Origin: an uncultured Bacteroidota bacterium
GTDB taxonomy: Bacteria; Bacteroidota; Bacteroidia; Chitinophagales; Chitinophagaceae
Assembly: GCA_903835005.1 (NCBI GenBank)
Contig: CAILLK010000074.1
Span: 1-51,161, forward strand
Direction of reading: 5' to 3'
Length of the DNA: 51,161 bases
Below are positions 16,096 to 25,249 of the stretch, piece by piece. The notes under the pieces were generated by a model. That model did not search any database. It was not told the DNA's origin and was given only the letters and a program-made list of their open reading frames with translations. Position 1 is the first letter of the stretch; the number at the start of each line of letters is the position of its first letter. The position numbers and the translations under genes were made by a program.

Positions 16096-17322
16096 TTGAA
16101 CCTGTCCTTTTTTATAGCGCGGAGATACCTGATTAAGCAGAAGGGAACCTTCTCTTCGTTTATGATAAGGCTGGCTATTGTGGCTACTGCGCTCAGTGTG
16201 GCTGTAATGATAGTATCCATAGCTGTAGTTACAGGGTTCCGGTATGCAGTCACAGAGAAATTGTTCAGTTTTATGGGGCATGTGCATGTCGTGCGGTTTG
16301 ATGAAACAAAATCCTCAGCCCTGAATTATTCCGAGCCTGTTTTTTACAGCCATGGGCTGGCCGACTCTATAAGGAAGATACCGCATGTAACAGATGTATA
16401 CCCCTTTGTAGAAAAACCGGTGCTGGTACAGGCCAACGGAAATATGGAAGTACTGGGGCTGAAAGGGGTGAACAGGGATTACCATTTAATGGAGGGCATT
16501 ACAACCACCGGGAAATGGATAGATTACAGCGATACAGCCTACTCCAGGCAAATAATGCTTTCAAAAACCACAGCCAATCTGCTGAATATTAATGCCGGCG
16601 ATTCTGTACTGCTTGATTTTTATGAGAACAGTGAATTGCGGATAAGAAAAGTAAGGGTATGCGGCATTTATCACACCGGTATGGAGGAGGTAGATAAAAA
16701 CTTCGGGGTGTGCGATATAAGGTTGCTGCAGCGTATCAACAACTGGCCGGCCGATAGCATAAATGGTTACCAGATAGACCTTTCCGATAATCAGTATGCC
16801 GATACTGTGGGAGCCTATATACATTATAACCTTATTTACGCTCCGCTGGAAGCTTATACCACTGTTGAAAATTATTCCTCCATATTCGACTGGCTGCAAT
16901 TAATAAGCCTGGATGGCGTTATTCTGCTGGTAATAATGGCTGTAGTATCCATCATCAATATGGGAGCAGTTTTACTGATACTGATGGTAGACAGGGCTAA
17001 TATGATAGGCCTGCTCAAGGCGCTGGGTATGCCTTTCAGCCAGACAAGGAATATATTTCTGGGTATAGCTGCATTGATAGGATTGGCAGGTATATTACTG
17101 GGCAATGCCTTTGCATTAGGCCTATGCTGGCTGCAGGTGCATTACGGTATTATACAATTGCCGGAAGATGTATACTATATGCACTATGCACCAATAAGGA
17201 TTGTATGGTGGCAGGTGGCTTTGATTGATGCGGCCACATTGGTGCTTTGTGTATTTTGTATGTGGTTACCAACCTTGTATATCCGAAGAATTCAACCTGC
17301 GAGAGTATTGCAATTTAAATAG
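16096..17322 (+). CDS. LolC/LolE-type ABC transporter permease
   Basis: A 408-residue permease of the LolCE/MacB (FtsX) family. The N-terminus FIARRYLIKQKGTFSSFMIRLAIVATALSVAVMIVSIAVV is the typical first helix. A large periplasmic domain spans about 45-270, and three helices follow (VILLVIMAVVSIINMGAVLLILM, IAALIGLAGILLGNAFALGL, DAATLVLCVFCMW). It ends YIRRIQPARVLQFK. Such permeases move lipoproteins out of the inner membrane; the ATPase partner is not nearby. The start is TTG 16096, preceded by TACTTTTG at 16069-16076, a fitting -7 element. The next gene follows after 26 nt, suggesting co-transcription. Confidence 0.85.
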   Translation: MNLSFFIARRYLIKQKGTFSSFMIRLAIVATALSVAVMIVSIAVVTGFRYAVTEKLFSFMGHVHVVRFDETKSSALNYSEPVFYSHGLADSIRKIPHVTDVYPFVEKPVLVQANGNMEVLGLKGVNRDYHLMEGITTTGKWIDYSDTAYSRQIMLSKTTANLLNINAGDSVLLDFYENSELRIRKVRVCGIYHTGMEEVDKNFGVCDIRLLQRINNWPADSINGYQIDLSDNQYADTVGAYIHYNLIYAPLEAYTTVENYSSIFDWLQLISLDGVILLVIMAVVSIINMGAVLLILMVDRANMIGLLKALGMPFSQTRNIFLGIAALIGLAGILLGNAFALGLCWLQVHYGIIQLPEDVYYMHYAPIRIVWWQVALIDAATLVLCVFCMWLPTLYIRRIQPARVLQFK

Positions 17323-17348
17323 GTTGTTACCAATAGGCTGTAGTCAAA

Positions 17349-18290
17349 ATGTCAAATAAAGAACAGTATAGAAAAATATGCAAAGAAAAGCCCGGCATTC
17401 CGGTCTTCATGCAGCCATGGTGGCTGGATGTGGTCTGTGATGCGTGGGAAGTGGCAATTGCCAGGAAGGGTGAGGAGATAAGTGGTATATGGGCATATCC
17501 GGTCGAAAATAAAATGGGGGTGAGTCTTATACGTAACCCTTTGCTGACGCCGTATCTCGGGCCGCATGTTTTTTATCCGGCTGATCTGAAACAGAGCAGG
17601 GCAGATGCTTTTGAATATGAAACTGTTTCGGAGCTAATTAAGCAATTGCCTGCCTGCAAGGTTTGGCACCTGGCTGTCTCTCCCGGTATAAAGCAAGCCG
17701 GCATATGTAAACAGCATAATCTGAGGGTAGAAGTACAGCAGACTTTTCTGATAAATCTGGCACAGACAGAGGCTGCACTGCTGGCAAATATTAAGGATAC
17801 TGCACGCAGAAATATTAAGCAGTCGGCTCAGGAAGAGGTTGTGTTATCGGATAATAATGCATTGCAGCAGTTATATCAGTTTCAGCTGAATACGCTGACT
17901 GGTAAGGGCAGAGAAATCTATTATAAAGCCGAGGATCTTCAGAAAATACTGGACGCCTGTACGGCTCATAATGCTGGCGAACTTCTTGTGGCAAAAAATG
18001 GTGAAAATATCCAGGCAATAGTATGGAATGTGTGGGATGATAACCGGAGTTATTATTTTATGGGCGGACAAAACCCTGAGGCGAATGGTTACAAAGCCAT
18101 GTCATTACTTTTATGGACCTGCATTAAGAATTCGAAGAAGCGGGGGCAGAAGTTATTTGACCTTGAGGGCAGCATGGATGAGGGTGTGGAACGTTTTTTC
18201 AGAACTTTGGGTGGCGATAGAGAGCTCTATATGGTGCTTCAGAAAAACGATGCTTTGCTCTGGAAGATAAAGAAGAGCCTGCTGGGATAA
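17349..18290 (+). CDS. GNAT/FemAB-like acyltransferase
   Basis: A 313-residue protein of the GNAT_6 (BioF2)/FemAB-like superfamily, aminoacyl- or acyltransferases built from two GNAT folds. Typical pieces are PVFMQPWWLDVVC at the N-terminus, LLANIKDTARRNIKQSA in the middle, and SYYFMGGQNPEANGYKAMSLLLW and FDLEGSMDEGVERFFRTLGG at the C-terminus (the conserved FDFEGS...GV..FK..FGG-like motif). The substrate is unknown. ATG 17349 lies 27 bp behind the permease, so the two are probably an operon. Confidence 0.78.
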   Translation: MSNKEQYRKICKEKPGIPVFMQPWWLDVVCDAWEVAIARKGEEISGIWAYPVENKMGVSLIRNPLLTPYLGPHVFYPADLKQSRADAFEYETVSELIKQLPACKVWHLAVSPGIKQAGICKQHNLRVEVQQTFLINLAQTEAALLANIKDTARRNIKQSAQEEVVLSDNNALQQLYQFQLNTLTGKGREIYYKAEDLQKILDACTAHNAGELLVAKNGENIQAIVWNVWDDNRSYYFMGGQNPEANGYKAMSLLLWTCIKNSKKRGQKLFDLEGSMDEGVERFFRTLGGDRELYMVLQKNDALLWKIKKSLLG

Positions 18291-18321
18291 TTGGGCTTTT
18301 TTTGTTATTTGCCCTTTGAAA

Positions 18322-18374
18322 TTTGGTTATGGCTTTGGCTTTGGCTTTGGTATTTGGAATTTGGTATTTGGTAT
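18322..18374. repeat. Short tandem repeat (TTTGG-based)
   Basis: Four ATTTGG/CTTTGG-type hexamers and heptamers in a row: GGCTTTGGCTTTGGCTTTGG then TATTTGGAATTTGGTATTTGG. It sits between convergent genes and ends at the stop codon of the outer-membrane protein gene at 18375. Such runs are prone to slippage. Confidence 0.7.
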
Positions 18375-19100
18375 TTAAAGGTACATTTTACTCTTTTTGT
18401 TATGGTGCAGGAGGTAGTGAATAGCGAGGTAAAAAGATGGTGCTATTACATCGCCTGAGAAGCTGGCCGAGTAGGGTACATTGTTTATTGATGATTGCCT
18501 CACGGAGAGATAATAATTATTGCGGTCAGCAAGAAGCATAATATACTGAAAGTTGAGGCCCATAGTTATATAAAGGTCCTTCCCTGCCGATTCGCCATAG
18601 TTGTATTCCAAACCTATATTCATAGCAGGGAAGAGGTTGGTCACATCTTTAACCGAATCGATTGTTGCCTCTAAATTCGAATAGCCGGGGCCGGTAAAAA
18701 CAAGGGTTTTGCGGTTAAGATTGGTAAATCCGATGCCACCATAAATAAATACTTCGCTGGTAGGGAAACGCAGGATGAAGTTTTCATTAAGCATCACATT
18801 GATGTAATTGAAATTGAGCGCAGCAACATTCTGATTTAACTGGAGCAGGGGCAGCCTGCAACGGCCCAGACTCACATTCAGTATAGGGAAAAACTGCGTT
18901 TCAGGTGGTTTGTAGGCGATACCTGCCCTGAGACCGAAACTGAGCTGGCCGTAATTGAGTTTTTTAGTATACTTATTGGTCAGCAGAGGGTAGCTGATGT
19001 CTATACCAGATGATACTTCATATTGGCCCCAGGAAGTACCCGATGACAATAATAAGCAAATCAGAATAAGGTAAACCGGGGATTTAACTTTCGCTGCCAT
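18375..19100 (-). CDS. Small outer-membrane beta-barrel protein
   Basis: About 241 residues. The signal peptide is (AKVKSPVYLILICLLLSSGTSWGQ). The rest alternates short amphipathic strands (YGQLSFGLRAGIAY, FFPILNVSLGR, EVFIYGGIGFTNLNR, LYITMGLNFQYIML, PSFYLAIHYLLHH), as in OmpW/OprF-type 8-stranded barrels. ATG 19100 is preferred over the GTG at 19112. Function unknown. It is 43 bp downstream of the ABC-2 permease gene on the same strand. Confidence 0.7.
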   Translation of the reverse strand: MAAKVKSPVYLILICLLLSSGTSWGQYEVSSGIDISYPLLTNKYTKKLNYGQLSFGLRAGIAYKPPETQFFPILNVSLGRCRLPLLQLNQNVAALNFNYINVMLNENFILRFPTSEVFIYGGIGFTNLNRKTLVFTGPGYSNLEATIDSVKDVTNLFPAMNIGLEYNYGESAGKDLYITMGLNFQYIMLLADRNNYYLSVRQSSINNVPYSASFSGDVIAPSFYLAIHYLLHHNKKSKMYL

Positions 19101-19143
19101 GATATAATACACCCAAAACTAAGAATTTTCCAGTTGTTATGAT

Positions 19144-20472
19144 CTACTCTTTATACATAAACCATTTTGCCAGTTCCCGGTAGCTGGCCTTTTTACCATA
19201 CATTAATATACCTACCCTGTAAACACGGGCTGCAACCCAGGTAGTAAACAGGAAGCCCATTATCATCAGTAGCATGGAGGTTGCAAGTTGCCAGGCAGGC
19301 ACACCAAACGGGATGCGCATCATCATAGCTATGGGCGATGTAAATGGAATCATAGATAGCCATATGGATAGCGAACTATCGGGATTATTGATAATAAAGT
19401 TCATGGAAATCACAAACGTAAAGACCAGGGGCAGGGTTATGGGCAGCATAAACTGCTGGGTCTCGGTCTCATTATCCACGGCAGAGCCCACCATTGCAAA
19501 GATCGAGCTGTAGAGCATATACCCGGTAAGGAAATAAAAGAGGAAACATAATATAGTGTAGGTAATGGGTACGCTCTCAATAGATTTCATGATTTTGCCT
19601 ATACCACTGTCCTGCGCCGCATTGGTGGAGACCTGTGCCATTTGTGCTGAGGTAGCGCCTTGCGCTTTTGCTATTTGTTCGGTCATATTACCGCTTGATT
19701 TACTCACCATCAGCGTTCCTGCTCCCATTGATAACACAAGCGAAAGTACGATCCACAAAACAAACTGAGTAAGGCCAACAAGTCCGATGCCTATAATCTT
19801 TCCCAGCATTAACTGGAAGGGTTTCACTGAAGAAATAATTACCTCAACTATACGGCTCACTTTTTCTTCAATCACCCCGCGCATTACCTGTGCGCCATAA
19901 ATGAACAGGGACATATAAATGAGGAATGCTGAGATAAAGCCAATGAAGTAGGCAACATAGGTCTGAGCATCCTTTTCCCCGGTTTCGGTAATTTGTTTGG
20001 CTTCAAGTGTTATCGGTTTTTGCGCTTTCGCCAGTATTGCAGTATCAATACCGGCAGATAACAGCCGCTGGGATTGTGCAATATCACTCAATGCACTCTG
20101 GATATTCTGAATGGTCAGGGCGCTGGCTTTCTTCTCGCTGAACAACTGAACACCAGTTACAGATGCCGGTACATAGAGCAGGTAGTCGTAGCCGGATTTA
20201 GGCAGGCCTGCTTTTGCATTAGTATAATTCTCGCTGGAATAGCTATACTCAATAGAGCCGCTGTTTTTGAGCTTGTTTTTGAACATGCCGTTTTCATCCA
20301 CTACTTCTACTTTCTTCTTATCGCCAAGGTCGTCCTGTTTGGCTACCAGGTAAATAACCAGCGCCATCATACCGATAGATAATACAGGCACAAGGAAAGT
20401 CATAACAAGGAAAGACTTTTTCTTTACTCTTGAAAAATATTCACGTTGTATTATGAGCCAGATCTTGTTCAT
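19144..20472 (-). CDS. ABC-2 type permease, NatB-like
   Basis: A 442-residue permease. A first helix (KKSFLVMTFLVPVLSIGMMALVIYL) is followed by a long periplasmic segment (about 45-165) and six helices with the ABC-2 marker RGVIEEKVSRIVEVIISSVKP. The last helix is MLLMIMGFLFTTWVAARVYRVGILMYGK. The layout is that of NatB-type sodium or drug efflux permeases. A region rich in A/Q/S (about 255-285, AKAQGATSAQMAQVSTNAAQ) forms an unusual insert. It is paired with the ATPase at 20476-21381, only 3 bp away. Confidence 0.85.
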   Translation of the reverse strand: MNKIWLIIQREYFSRVKKKSFLVMTFLVPVLSIGMMALVIYLVAKQDDLGDKKKVEVVDENGMFKNKLKNSGSIEYSYSSENYTNAKAGLPKSGYDYLLYVPASVTGVQLFSEKKASALTIQNIQSALSDIAQSQRLLSAGIDTAILAKAQKPITLEAKQITETGEKDAQTYVAYFIGFISAFLIYMSLFIYGAQVMRGVIEEKVSRIVEVIISSVKPFQLMLGKIIGIGLVGLTQFVLWIVLSLVLSMGAGTLMVSKSSGNMTEQIAKAQGATSAQMAQVSTNAAQDSGIGKIMKSIESVPITYTILCFLFYFLTGYMLYSSIFAMVGSAVDNETETQQFMLPITLPLVFTFVISMNFIINNPDSSLSIWLSMIPFTSPIAMMMRIPFGVPAWQLATSMLLMIMGFLFTTWVAARVYRVGILMYGKKASYRELAKWFMYKE

Positions 20473-20475
20473 TTC

Positions 20476-21381
20476 CTAATGTGATTTACTTACTGTTTGA
20501 ATGAAAATTTCGTTCATTGTGGGTACTATTTCTTCTACTTTATTGATGGCAACAAGTGGCAACAGGTATTGCAGTATATCATTTACCTTTTTATCGCCCT
20601 CAATTTTAATCTTTACCTGGTGGCTGCCATCATGGTGTGTCTCTGACAATAAAGTGAAAGGTGCGCTGCCATCAAATGCCCGGTGATCTCCTTCATATTC
20701 CAGCAGGTAGGTGCCATTGCGGTAGGTGTTCCTGATGTCCTTCACTTTTCCATTCAGAATTTTGTGCGATAGATTGAGCAGGGCTATGGAGTCGCACAAT
20801 TCTTCTACCGATTCCATACGGTGTGTGGAGAAGATTATGGTAGCGCCTTTTTTATTCAGTTCCAGAATTTCATTCTTAATGATCTCTGCATTTACCGGGT
20901 CAAATCCTGTGAATGGTTCATCGAGAATAAGCAGTTCCGGTTCGTGAAGCACGGTGGCTACAAACTGCACCTTCTGTTGCATTCCTTTCGAGAGGTCTTC
21001 TACTTTTTTATCCCACCAGCTCTCCATTTCCATCTTTACGAACCAGTATTTTATTCTTCGCATAGCTTCCTGTTTATCCAGGCCTTTCAGCCGGGCCAGG
21101 TAAAGGATCTGCTCGCCTATTTTCATTTTCTTATACAGGCCTCTTTCTTCAGGCAGATAGCCGATGCGTTCTATGTGCTTCTGGGTCAGCTTTTCTCCGT
21201 TAAACAGAATTTCACCTGAATCAGGGGCAGTAATCTGATTGATGATGCGGATAAGGGATGTTTTGCCGGCGCCATTAGGCCCCAGCAGCCCGAAAACGGT
21301 ACCCTTTTCAATTTCCATACTCACATCATCCAGTGCCTGCTGACTGGCATACTGCTTTACGATGTTTCGGATACTGATCAT
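20476..21381 (-). CDS. ABC transporter ATP-binding protein, NatA-like
   Basis: About 301 residues. Walker A is GPNGAGKTS, the signature is LSKGMQQK, Walker B is LLILDEP, and the H-loop is FSTHRM. It carries a C-terminal extension of about 75 residues (DIRNTYRNGTYLLEYEG...), typical of ABC-2 export ATPases. ATG 21381 (MISIRNIVKQYASQQ) fits the family; a longer start (TTG/ATG further upstream) would add an unlike 26-residue leader, with ATG 21393 a close alternative. The permease follows 3 bp downstream. Confidence 0.88.
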   Translation of the reverse strand: MISIRNIVKQYASQQALDDVSMEIEKGTVFGLLGPNGAGKTSLIRIINQITAPDSGEILFNGEKLTQKHIERIGYLPEERGLYKKMKIGEQILYLARLKGLDKQEAMRRIKYWFVKMEMESWWDKKVEDLSKGMQQKVQFVATVLHEPELLILDEPFTGFDPVNAEIIKNEILELNKKGATIIFSTHRMESVEELCDSIALLNLSHKILNGKVKDIRNTYRNGTYLLEYEGDHRAFDGSAPFTLLSETHHDGSHQVKIKIEGDKKVNDILQYLLPLVAINKVEEIVPTMNEIFIQTVSKSH

Positions 21382-22105
21382 GTTTGTGCCCATAATTTTG
21401 TAAAATAAGCAAAGTTTGGGAATGAAAGGAGATGAAAAGTGAAACGATAAAAACCGCATTTAAGTGTGATTTGTATTTTATCTTTTTTTGCCGTAATTTT
21501 ATAAAACAAATTAAATTCATATGATTGGAGTAGTTCTCTTAAATGCAACACACAAAACGACAGTTTCAGGATCGCCTATAGGAAAGGCTCTGAAAAGCGC
21601 CTGTTTATCAAATAACACATCAACTTTGGATGAGGGTCAGAATATGAAATTAGAGGTAAAGAAATCTTAAGTAGTGATAATTAGGGCAGACAATTTAGCC
21701 TTATATTTACATTATAAAGCTCAATTGAAATGACTAAGCAACTAACTCTAATATTGCTGTAAAATGGGATGGATGTATCGAAAAAATATACTGGTGGCAA
21801 TGGTGAAAGTTTGTCTGATTTTGTGGTGAGTTATTTTATAAGTTTGAAACAGAAAGACCCTATTCAATCCTACAATTTATCGCCATTTTGAAAACTTCAC
21901 GAAGGTAAAATAGCGTAAAGGAATAGTGTGACTTTCGCCATATTTTGATTGTAACCAAGTGTTGAATATGGAGCATATAAAGAAATATCTAAGTATATAT
22001 TGAACAAATTTATTAATACACTTGAACTTTAGAACTATATCCTGGATCAGGCCCTAAGAGGCGATAATATATTGGTGCCACGAAAATTTGCCAGAAAATA
22101 ATTCT
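21382..22105. other. Region without a recognised gene
   Basis: About 720 bp between the ATPase start and hicA. Two short ATG frames exist (21521-21670, 49 aa; 21769-21891, 40 aa), with no recognisable family. Poor codon structure and AT-richness suggest decayed DNA or an untranslated leader. It contains no tRNA, no CRISPR repeats and no obvious transposon ends. Confidence 0.5.
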
Positions 22106-22131
22106 TAATTTTGCAACTAAATAATAGTTGC
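22106..22131 (+). promoter_or_regulatory. hicAB promoter and putative operator
   Basis: TAATTTTG at 22106-22113 fits the -7 consensus. A perfect palindrome GCAACTA / TAGTTGC (5-nt centre) at 22113-22131 directly overlaps its end. Placed between the -7 element and the hicA start (GTG 22147), it is the expected position for autoregulation by the HicB antitoxin. Confidence 0.55.
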
Positions 22132-22146
22132 AATTAATTACCAAAT

Positions 22147-22404
22147 GTGAGCAGAATTGAAAAATTGCTGGATCGGTTACTTTCTAACCCCAAGGATTTT
22201 ACCTGGGATGAATTAGTTAATCTTTTAGCTCATTACGGTTATTATGAACATGGTAAAGGAAAAACCGGTGGCTCAAGAAGAAAGTTTGTGGGTGCGGATA
22301 AAAAAATTATCAGCTTGCATAAACCTCATCCTGGCAATGTTCTGAAAACTTATTTAATCAAAGAGATCATTGATCACTTAAAACGGAATGAAAAGATATC
22401 ATGA
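22147..22404 (+). CDS. hicA: HicA toxin (HicAB module 2)
   Basis: An 85-residue HicA-family mRNA interferase: FTWDELVNLLAHYGYYEHGK, GGSRRKFVGADKKIISLHKPHP and LKTYLIKEIIDHLKR. The conserved G.SRR.F (in place of GSH(I/H)R) and H.PHP blocks mark the subfamily in which HicB is the larger partner. The start is GTG 22147. It overlaps hicB by 4 nt (22401-22404), in toxin-first order, the reverse of module 1 at 14.4 kb. Confidence 0.85.
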   Translation: MSRIEKLLDRLLSNPKDFTWDELVNLLAHYGYYEHGKGKTGGSRRKFVGADKKIISLHKPHPGNVLKTYLIKEIIDHLKRNEKIS

Positions 22405-22769
22405 ACGACATCATAAAATATAAAGACTATTCCGCGGTCGTACATTTCAGTTCGGATGACGAAGTATTTTACGGGAAAACTATAGGGATAAATGACCTTG
22501 TAACTTTTGAAGGGCAATCGGTGAGCGAATTGAAGAAGGCGTTTAAGGAAGCTATTGAAGATTATCTGCTTACCTGTAAGGAGTTGAATAAAACGCCTGA
22601 AAAAACGTACAAAGGGAGCTTTAATGTTCGCGTATCTACAAACCTTCACAGGGAAGCTGCATATGCAGCTTTGCAAAAAAATGTAACCCTGAATGACTTT
22701 ATAAAAGGCGCAATCACTTATGCTGTAAAGCATTTAGATATTGTGGGCAGTGAAATGGCGGCATCTTAG
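22401..22769 (+). CDS. hicB: HicB antitoxin (HicAB module 2)
   Basis: A 122-residue antitoxin of the HicB type with partial RNase-H fold plus RHH. N-terminal half: YKDYSAVVHFSSDDEVFYGKTIGINDLVTFEG, SVSELKKAFKEAIEDYLLTC. C-terminal half: YKGSFNVRVSTNLHREAAYAAL and VTLNDFIKGAITYAV, a ribbon-helix-helix DNA-binding domain (FNVRVS.LHR.A...A...). This fits autoregulation through the palindrome at 22113-22131. Length is normal. Its stop lies ~70 bp before the convergent gpmI. Confidence 0.87.
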   Translation: MNDIIKYKDYSAVVHFSSDDEVFYGKTIGINDLVTFEGQSVSELKKAFKEAIEDYLLTCKELNKTPEKTYKGSFNVRVSTNLHREAAYAALQKNVTLNDFIKGAITYAVKHLDIVGSEMAAS

Positions 22770-22838
22770 AACAGCAGTTAAGACATTTTCATAATCAATC
22801 TGATATTTCTTCCTTTTTGAATACTTCACTTATCTATT

Positions 22839-24362
22839 TCAGATCAGCACATTCCCCGTCATTTCAGCAGGTATCTTAATACCCATATAAGTAAGTATGG
22901 TAGGAGCCAGATCTCCCAGCTTGCCGGATTTCAGGGTTCCTTTATAATCATCAGAGATCAGAAACAACGGGACAGGGTTTAATGAATGCTGCGTATTGGG
23001 CGTACCGTCTTCATTCAGCATGTGGTCGGCATTGCCATGGTCGGCAGTCAGGAAAACTGCATAGCCATTTTCGAGCGCTGGTGGCACAATGCGGCTCACA
23101 CAATCATTTACTGTTTCTACAGCCTTTGTTACTGCAGCCCATACACCTGTATGGCCTACCATATCGGCATTGGCAAAGTTGAGGCAGATAAAGTCGGCGG
23201 TTTGTGCTTTTATCTCCGGCAGTATGGCTTCGGTTACTTCATAAGCGCTCATTTCCGGTTTCTGATCATAAGTAGTTACCGTGCGCGGTGATGGTATCAT
23301 GATCCTTTTCTCGCCCTTGAACGGCAGTTCCCTTCCGCCCGAAAAGAAGAACGTCACATGGGGGTATTTTTCAGTCTCCGCTATGCGTATCTGTGTTTTG
23401 CCATTAGCTTCCAGCACCTCACCAAGGGTATTGGTCAGGTCTTTGTTTTCGAAAAGGACACCTACATTTTTGTAGCTCTTGTCATATTCGGTCATGGTTA
23501 CATAGTGAAGGTTGAAGGTGTGCATATCCGGTTCCGGAAAATCCTGCTGCGTAAGTACGGTAGTAATTTCGCGGCAGCGGTCTGTGCGGAAGTTGAAACA
23601 AACTACCACATCACCATCTTTTATAGTCCCCAGCGGATGACCTTCAATGTCGCAGGCTATTATGGGCTTTATAAACTCATCAGTAATATCATTGGCATAG
23701 GAGCGATCTATGGCTTCAATAGGGTCCAGAATCCGGTCGCCTATACCCTGTGTCAGGGCATCGTAAGCAATCTTTACCCGCTCCCAGCGCTTATCGCGGT
23801 CCATTGCATAGAATCGGCCTGTAACCGTTGCCAGCCTGCCGCCGGTATGCTGCAGATGTGCTGCCAGTTCTTTTATAAAACCCAGTCCGCTCTTTGGGTC
23901 GCAGTCTCGCCCGTCAGTAAAGGCATGCACTACCACATCGGGAACATTGTGTTTTTGGGCCAGGGTGCAGAGTACTTTAAGGTGATTGATATGGGAGTGT
24001 ACCCCTCCATCGCTCACCAGGCCCATAAAATGCAGTGTTCTGCCCGATACCTTAGCAGCAGTAAAAGCAGCTTCCAGCACAGGACTGCGCTCAAGTTCCC
24101 CATTTTTTATGGCTACATTGATACGTTCCAGTTCCTGGTACACAATTCGGCCTGCGCCTATATTGAGGTGCCCGACTTCACTGTTGCCCATTTGCCCTTC
24201 GGGCAGACCAACAGCCTCACCGCAGGTTATGAGTTCAGAATTGGGGTATCGGCTATATAATGATTTTACAAAAGGAACATTCGCATTGGCTATGGCATCG
24301 GCAGCGGGTACTTTACCATGTCCCCAGCCATCCATAATGATGAGCATTGCTTTCTTAGACAT
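22839..24362 (-). CDS. gpmI: 2,3-bisphosphoglycerate-independent phosphoglycerate mutase
   Basis: A 507-residue enzyme that interconverts 3- and 2-phosphoglycerate in glycolysis, Mn-dependent and cofactor-independent. The start MSKKAMLIIMDGWGHG has metal ligand Asp11. The catalytic Ser is at about residue 61 in LPEGQMGNSEVGHLNIGAGR. Further marks are GVHSH, HAFTDGRDCDP, GRFYAMDRDKRWERV, FNFRTDRCREI, FICLNFANADMVGHTG and FLTADHGNAD. Length is normal (about 505-515). Cytoplasmic. Monocistronic, convergent with hicAB. Confidence 0.95.
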   Translation of the reverse strand: MSKKAMLIIMDGWGHGKVPAADAIANANVPFVKSLYSRYPNSELITCGEAVGLPEGQMGNSEVGHLNIGAGRIVYQELERINVAIKNGELERSPVLEAAFTAAKVSGRTLHFMGLVSDGGVHSHINHLKVLCTLAQKHNVPDVVVHAFTDGRDCDPKSGLGFIKELAAHLQHTGGRLATVTGRFYAMDRDKRWERVKIAYDALTQGIGDRILDPIEAIDRSYANDITDEFIKPIIACDIEGHPLGTIKDGDVVVCFNFRTDRCREITTVLTQQDFPEPDMHTFNLHYVTMTEYDKSYKNVGVLFENKDLTNTLGEVLEANGKTQIRIAETEKYPHVTFFFSGGRELPFKGEKRIMIPSPRTVTTYDQKPEMSAYEVTEAILPEIKAQTADFICLNFANADMVGHTGVWAAVTKAVETVNDCVSRIVPPALENGYAVFLTADHGNADHMLNEDGTPNTQHSLNPVPLFLISDDYKGTLKSGKLGDLAPTILTYMGIKIPAEMTGNVLI

Positions 24363-24604
24363 GGAGCAAAGGTACGAATTTGAACTTTGTAATAGTTAAT
24401 TGAGTAAGAACTGATTGCAAAAGTATAGCGGCATTCGGGGCCTTTTTTCTCTTGTTGGGCCTTTTTATCATATACTTTATTTATCGCCTCCTTGCAATCT
24501 GAAATTGCAGTTGTTTGGAAAAATACAACATTTGCCAAAATAATTAGTTTTGCTGGTCTGTGAAATCTTAAGATTTTCTTTAGCTTTGATTTGAAAATAA
24601 CAAT

Positions 24605-25060
24605 ATGGATTACTTCAATCAAAATAAATCGGAAATTTTTACTCTTGAAGTAGATGAAACGGCAAAAGCTACCTTTCTCGAAATGAGCCGCTGGACCAAA
24701 TTCCTTGCTATAATTGGGTTTGTTATACTCGGCCTCATGATTGCTGCAGGTATTGTTTTAGGGGTAGTTATGTCACGGTCTCCGGCAATGGCGGCCGCAA
24801 TGCCCGGGCTGGGTTCTGCTTTCTTAATAGTTATTTATATAGCCCTGGCTGCTCTATATTTTTATCCCACATATGCTTTATTGAAATACGCTACAGGCAT
24901 CAAGGTTGCCTTGAACACTAACGATAAACTGGGCTTCAATAAAGCATTGGTTTATCTGAAGAACATGTTCAAATACATCGGCATTATGATGATCATTATG
25001 CTTTGTCTTTATGGCCTTATTATTGTTGTTGCAATCATTTCAGCAATTGGTAAAATTTAA
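24605..25060 (+). CDS. DUF5362-type membrane protein
   Basis: A 151-residue protein. A cytoplasmic N-terminus (about 1-32) leads into three or four helices (FLAIIGFVILGLMIAAGIVLGVVM, LGSAFLIVIYIALAALYFYPTYALL, IGIMMIIMLCLYGLIIVVAIIS). The sequence YFYPTYALLKYATGIKVALN ... LGFNKALVYLKNMFKYIGI is the family pattern of DUF5362. Function unknown. A TAGCTTTG -7 element lies 16 nt before ATG 24605 (24581-24588). Monocistronic. Confidence 0.72.
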   Translation: MDYFNQNKSEIFTLEVDETAKATFLEMSRWTKFLAIIGFVILGLMIAAGIVLGVVMSRSPAMAAAMPGLGSAFLIVIYIALAALYFYPTYALLKYATGIKVALNTNDKLGFNKALVYLKNMFKYIGIMMIIMLCLYGLIIVVAIISAIGKI

Positions 25061-25249
25061 ACACAGATTTTATTCACCAGGATTATCTTGATGCGCTAGG
25101 GATAAAAGTGAATTTATTAGTAAATAATTATTGTGCCCTTACTTTCATTTCCTGACAAAATTGTGAACTTTTGGTGACTCTTTGTGCACTCTTTGAGGTT
25201 AAACTTAAATGCTGCAATTTACACCGGAGTAATCTGTTTGTTTTCCTTC

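Noticed and set aside
23358..24260. 300-aa plus-strand frame inside gpmI
   Set aside because: It is antisense to an unmistakable enzyme with all catalytic motifs.
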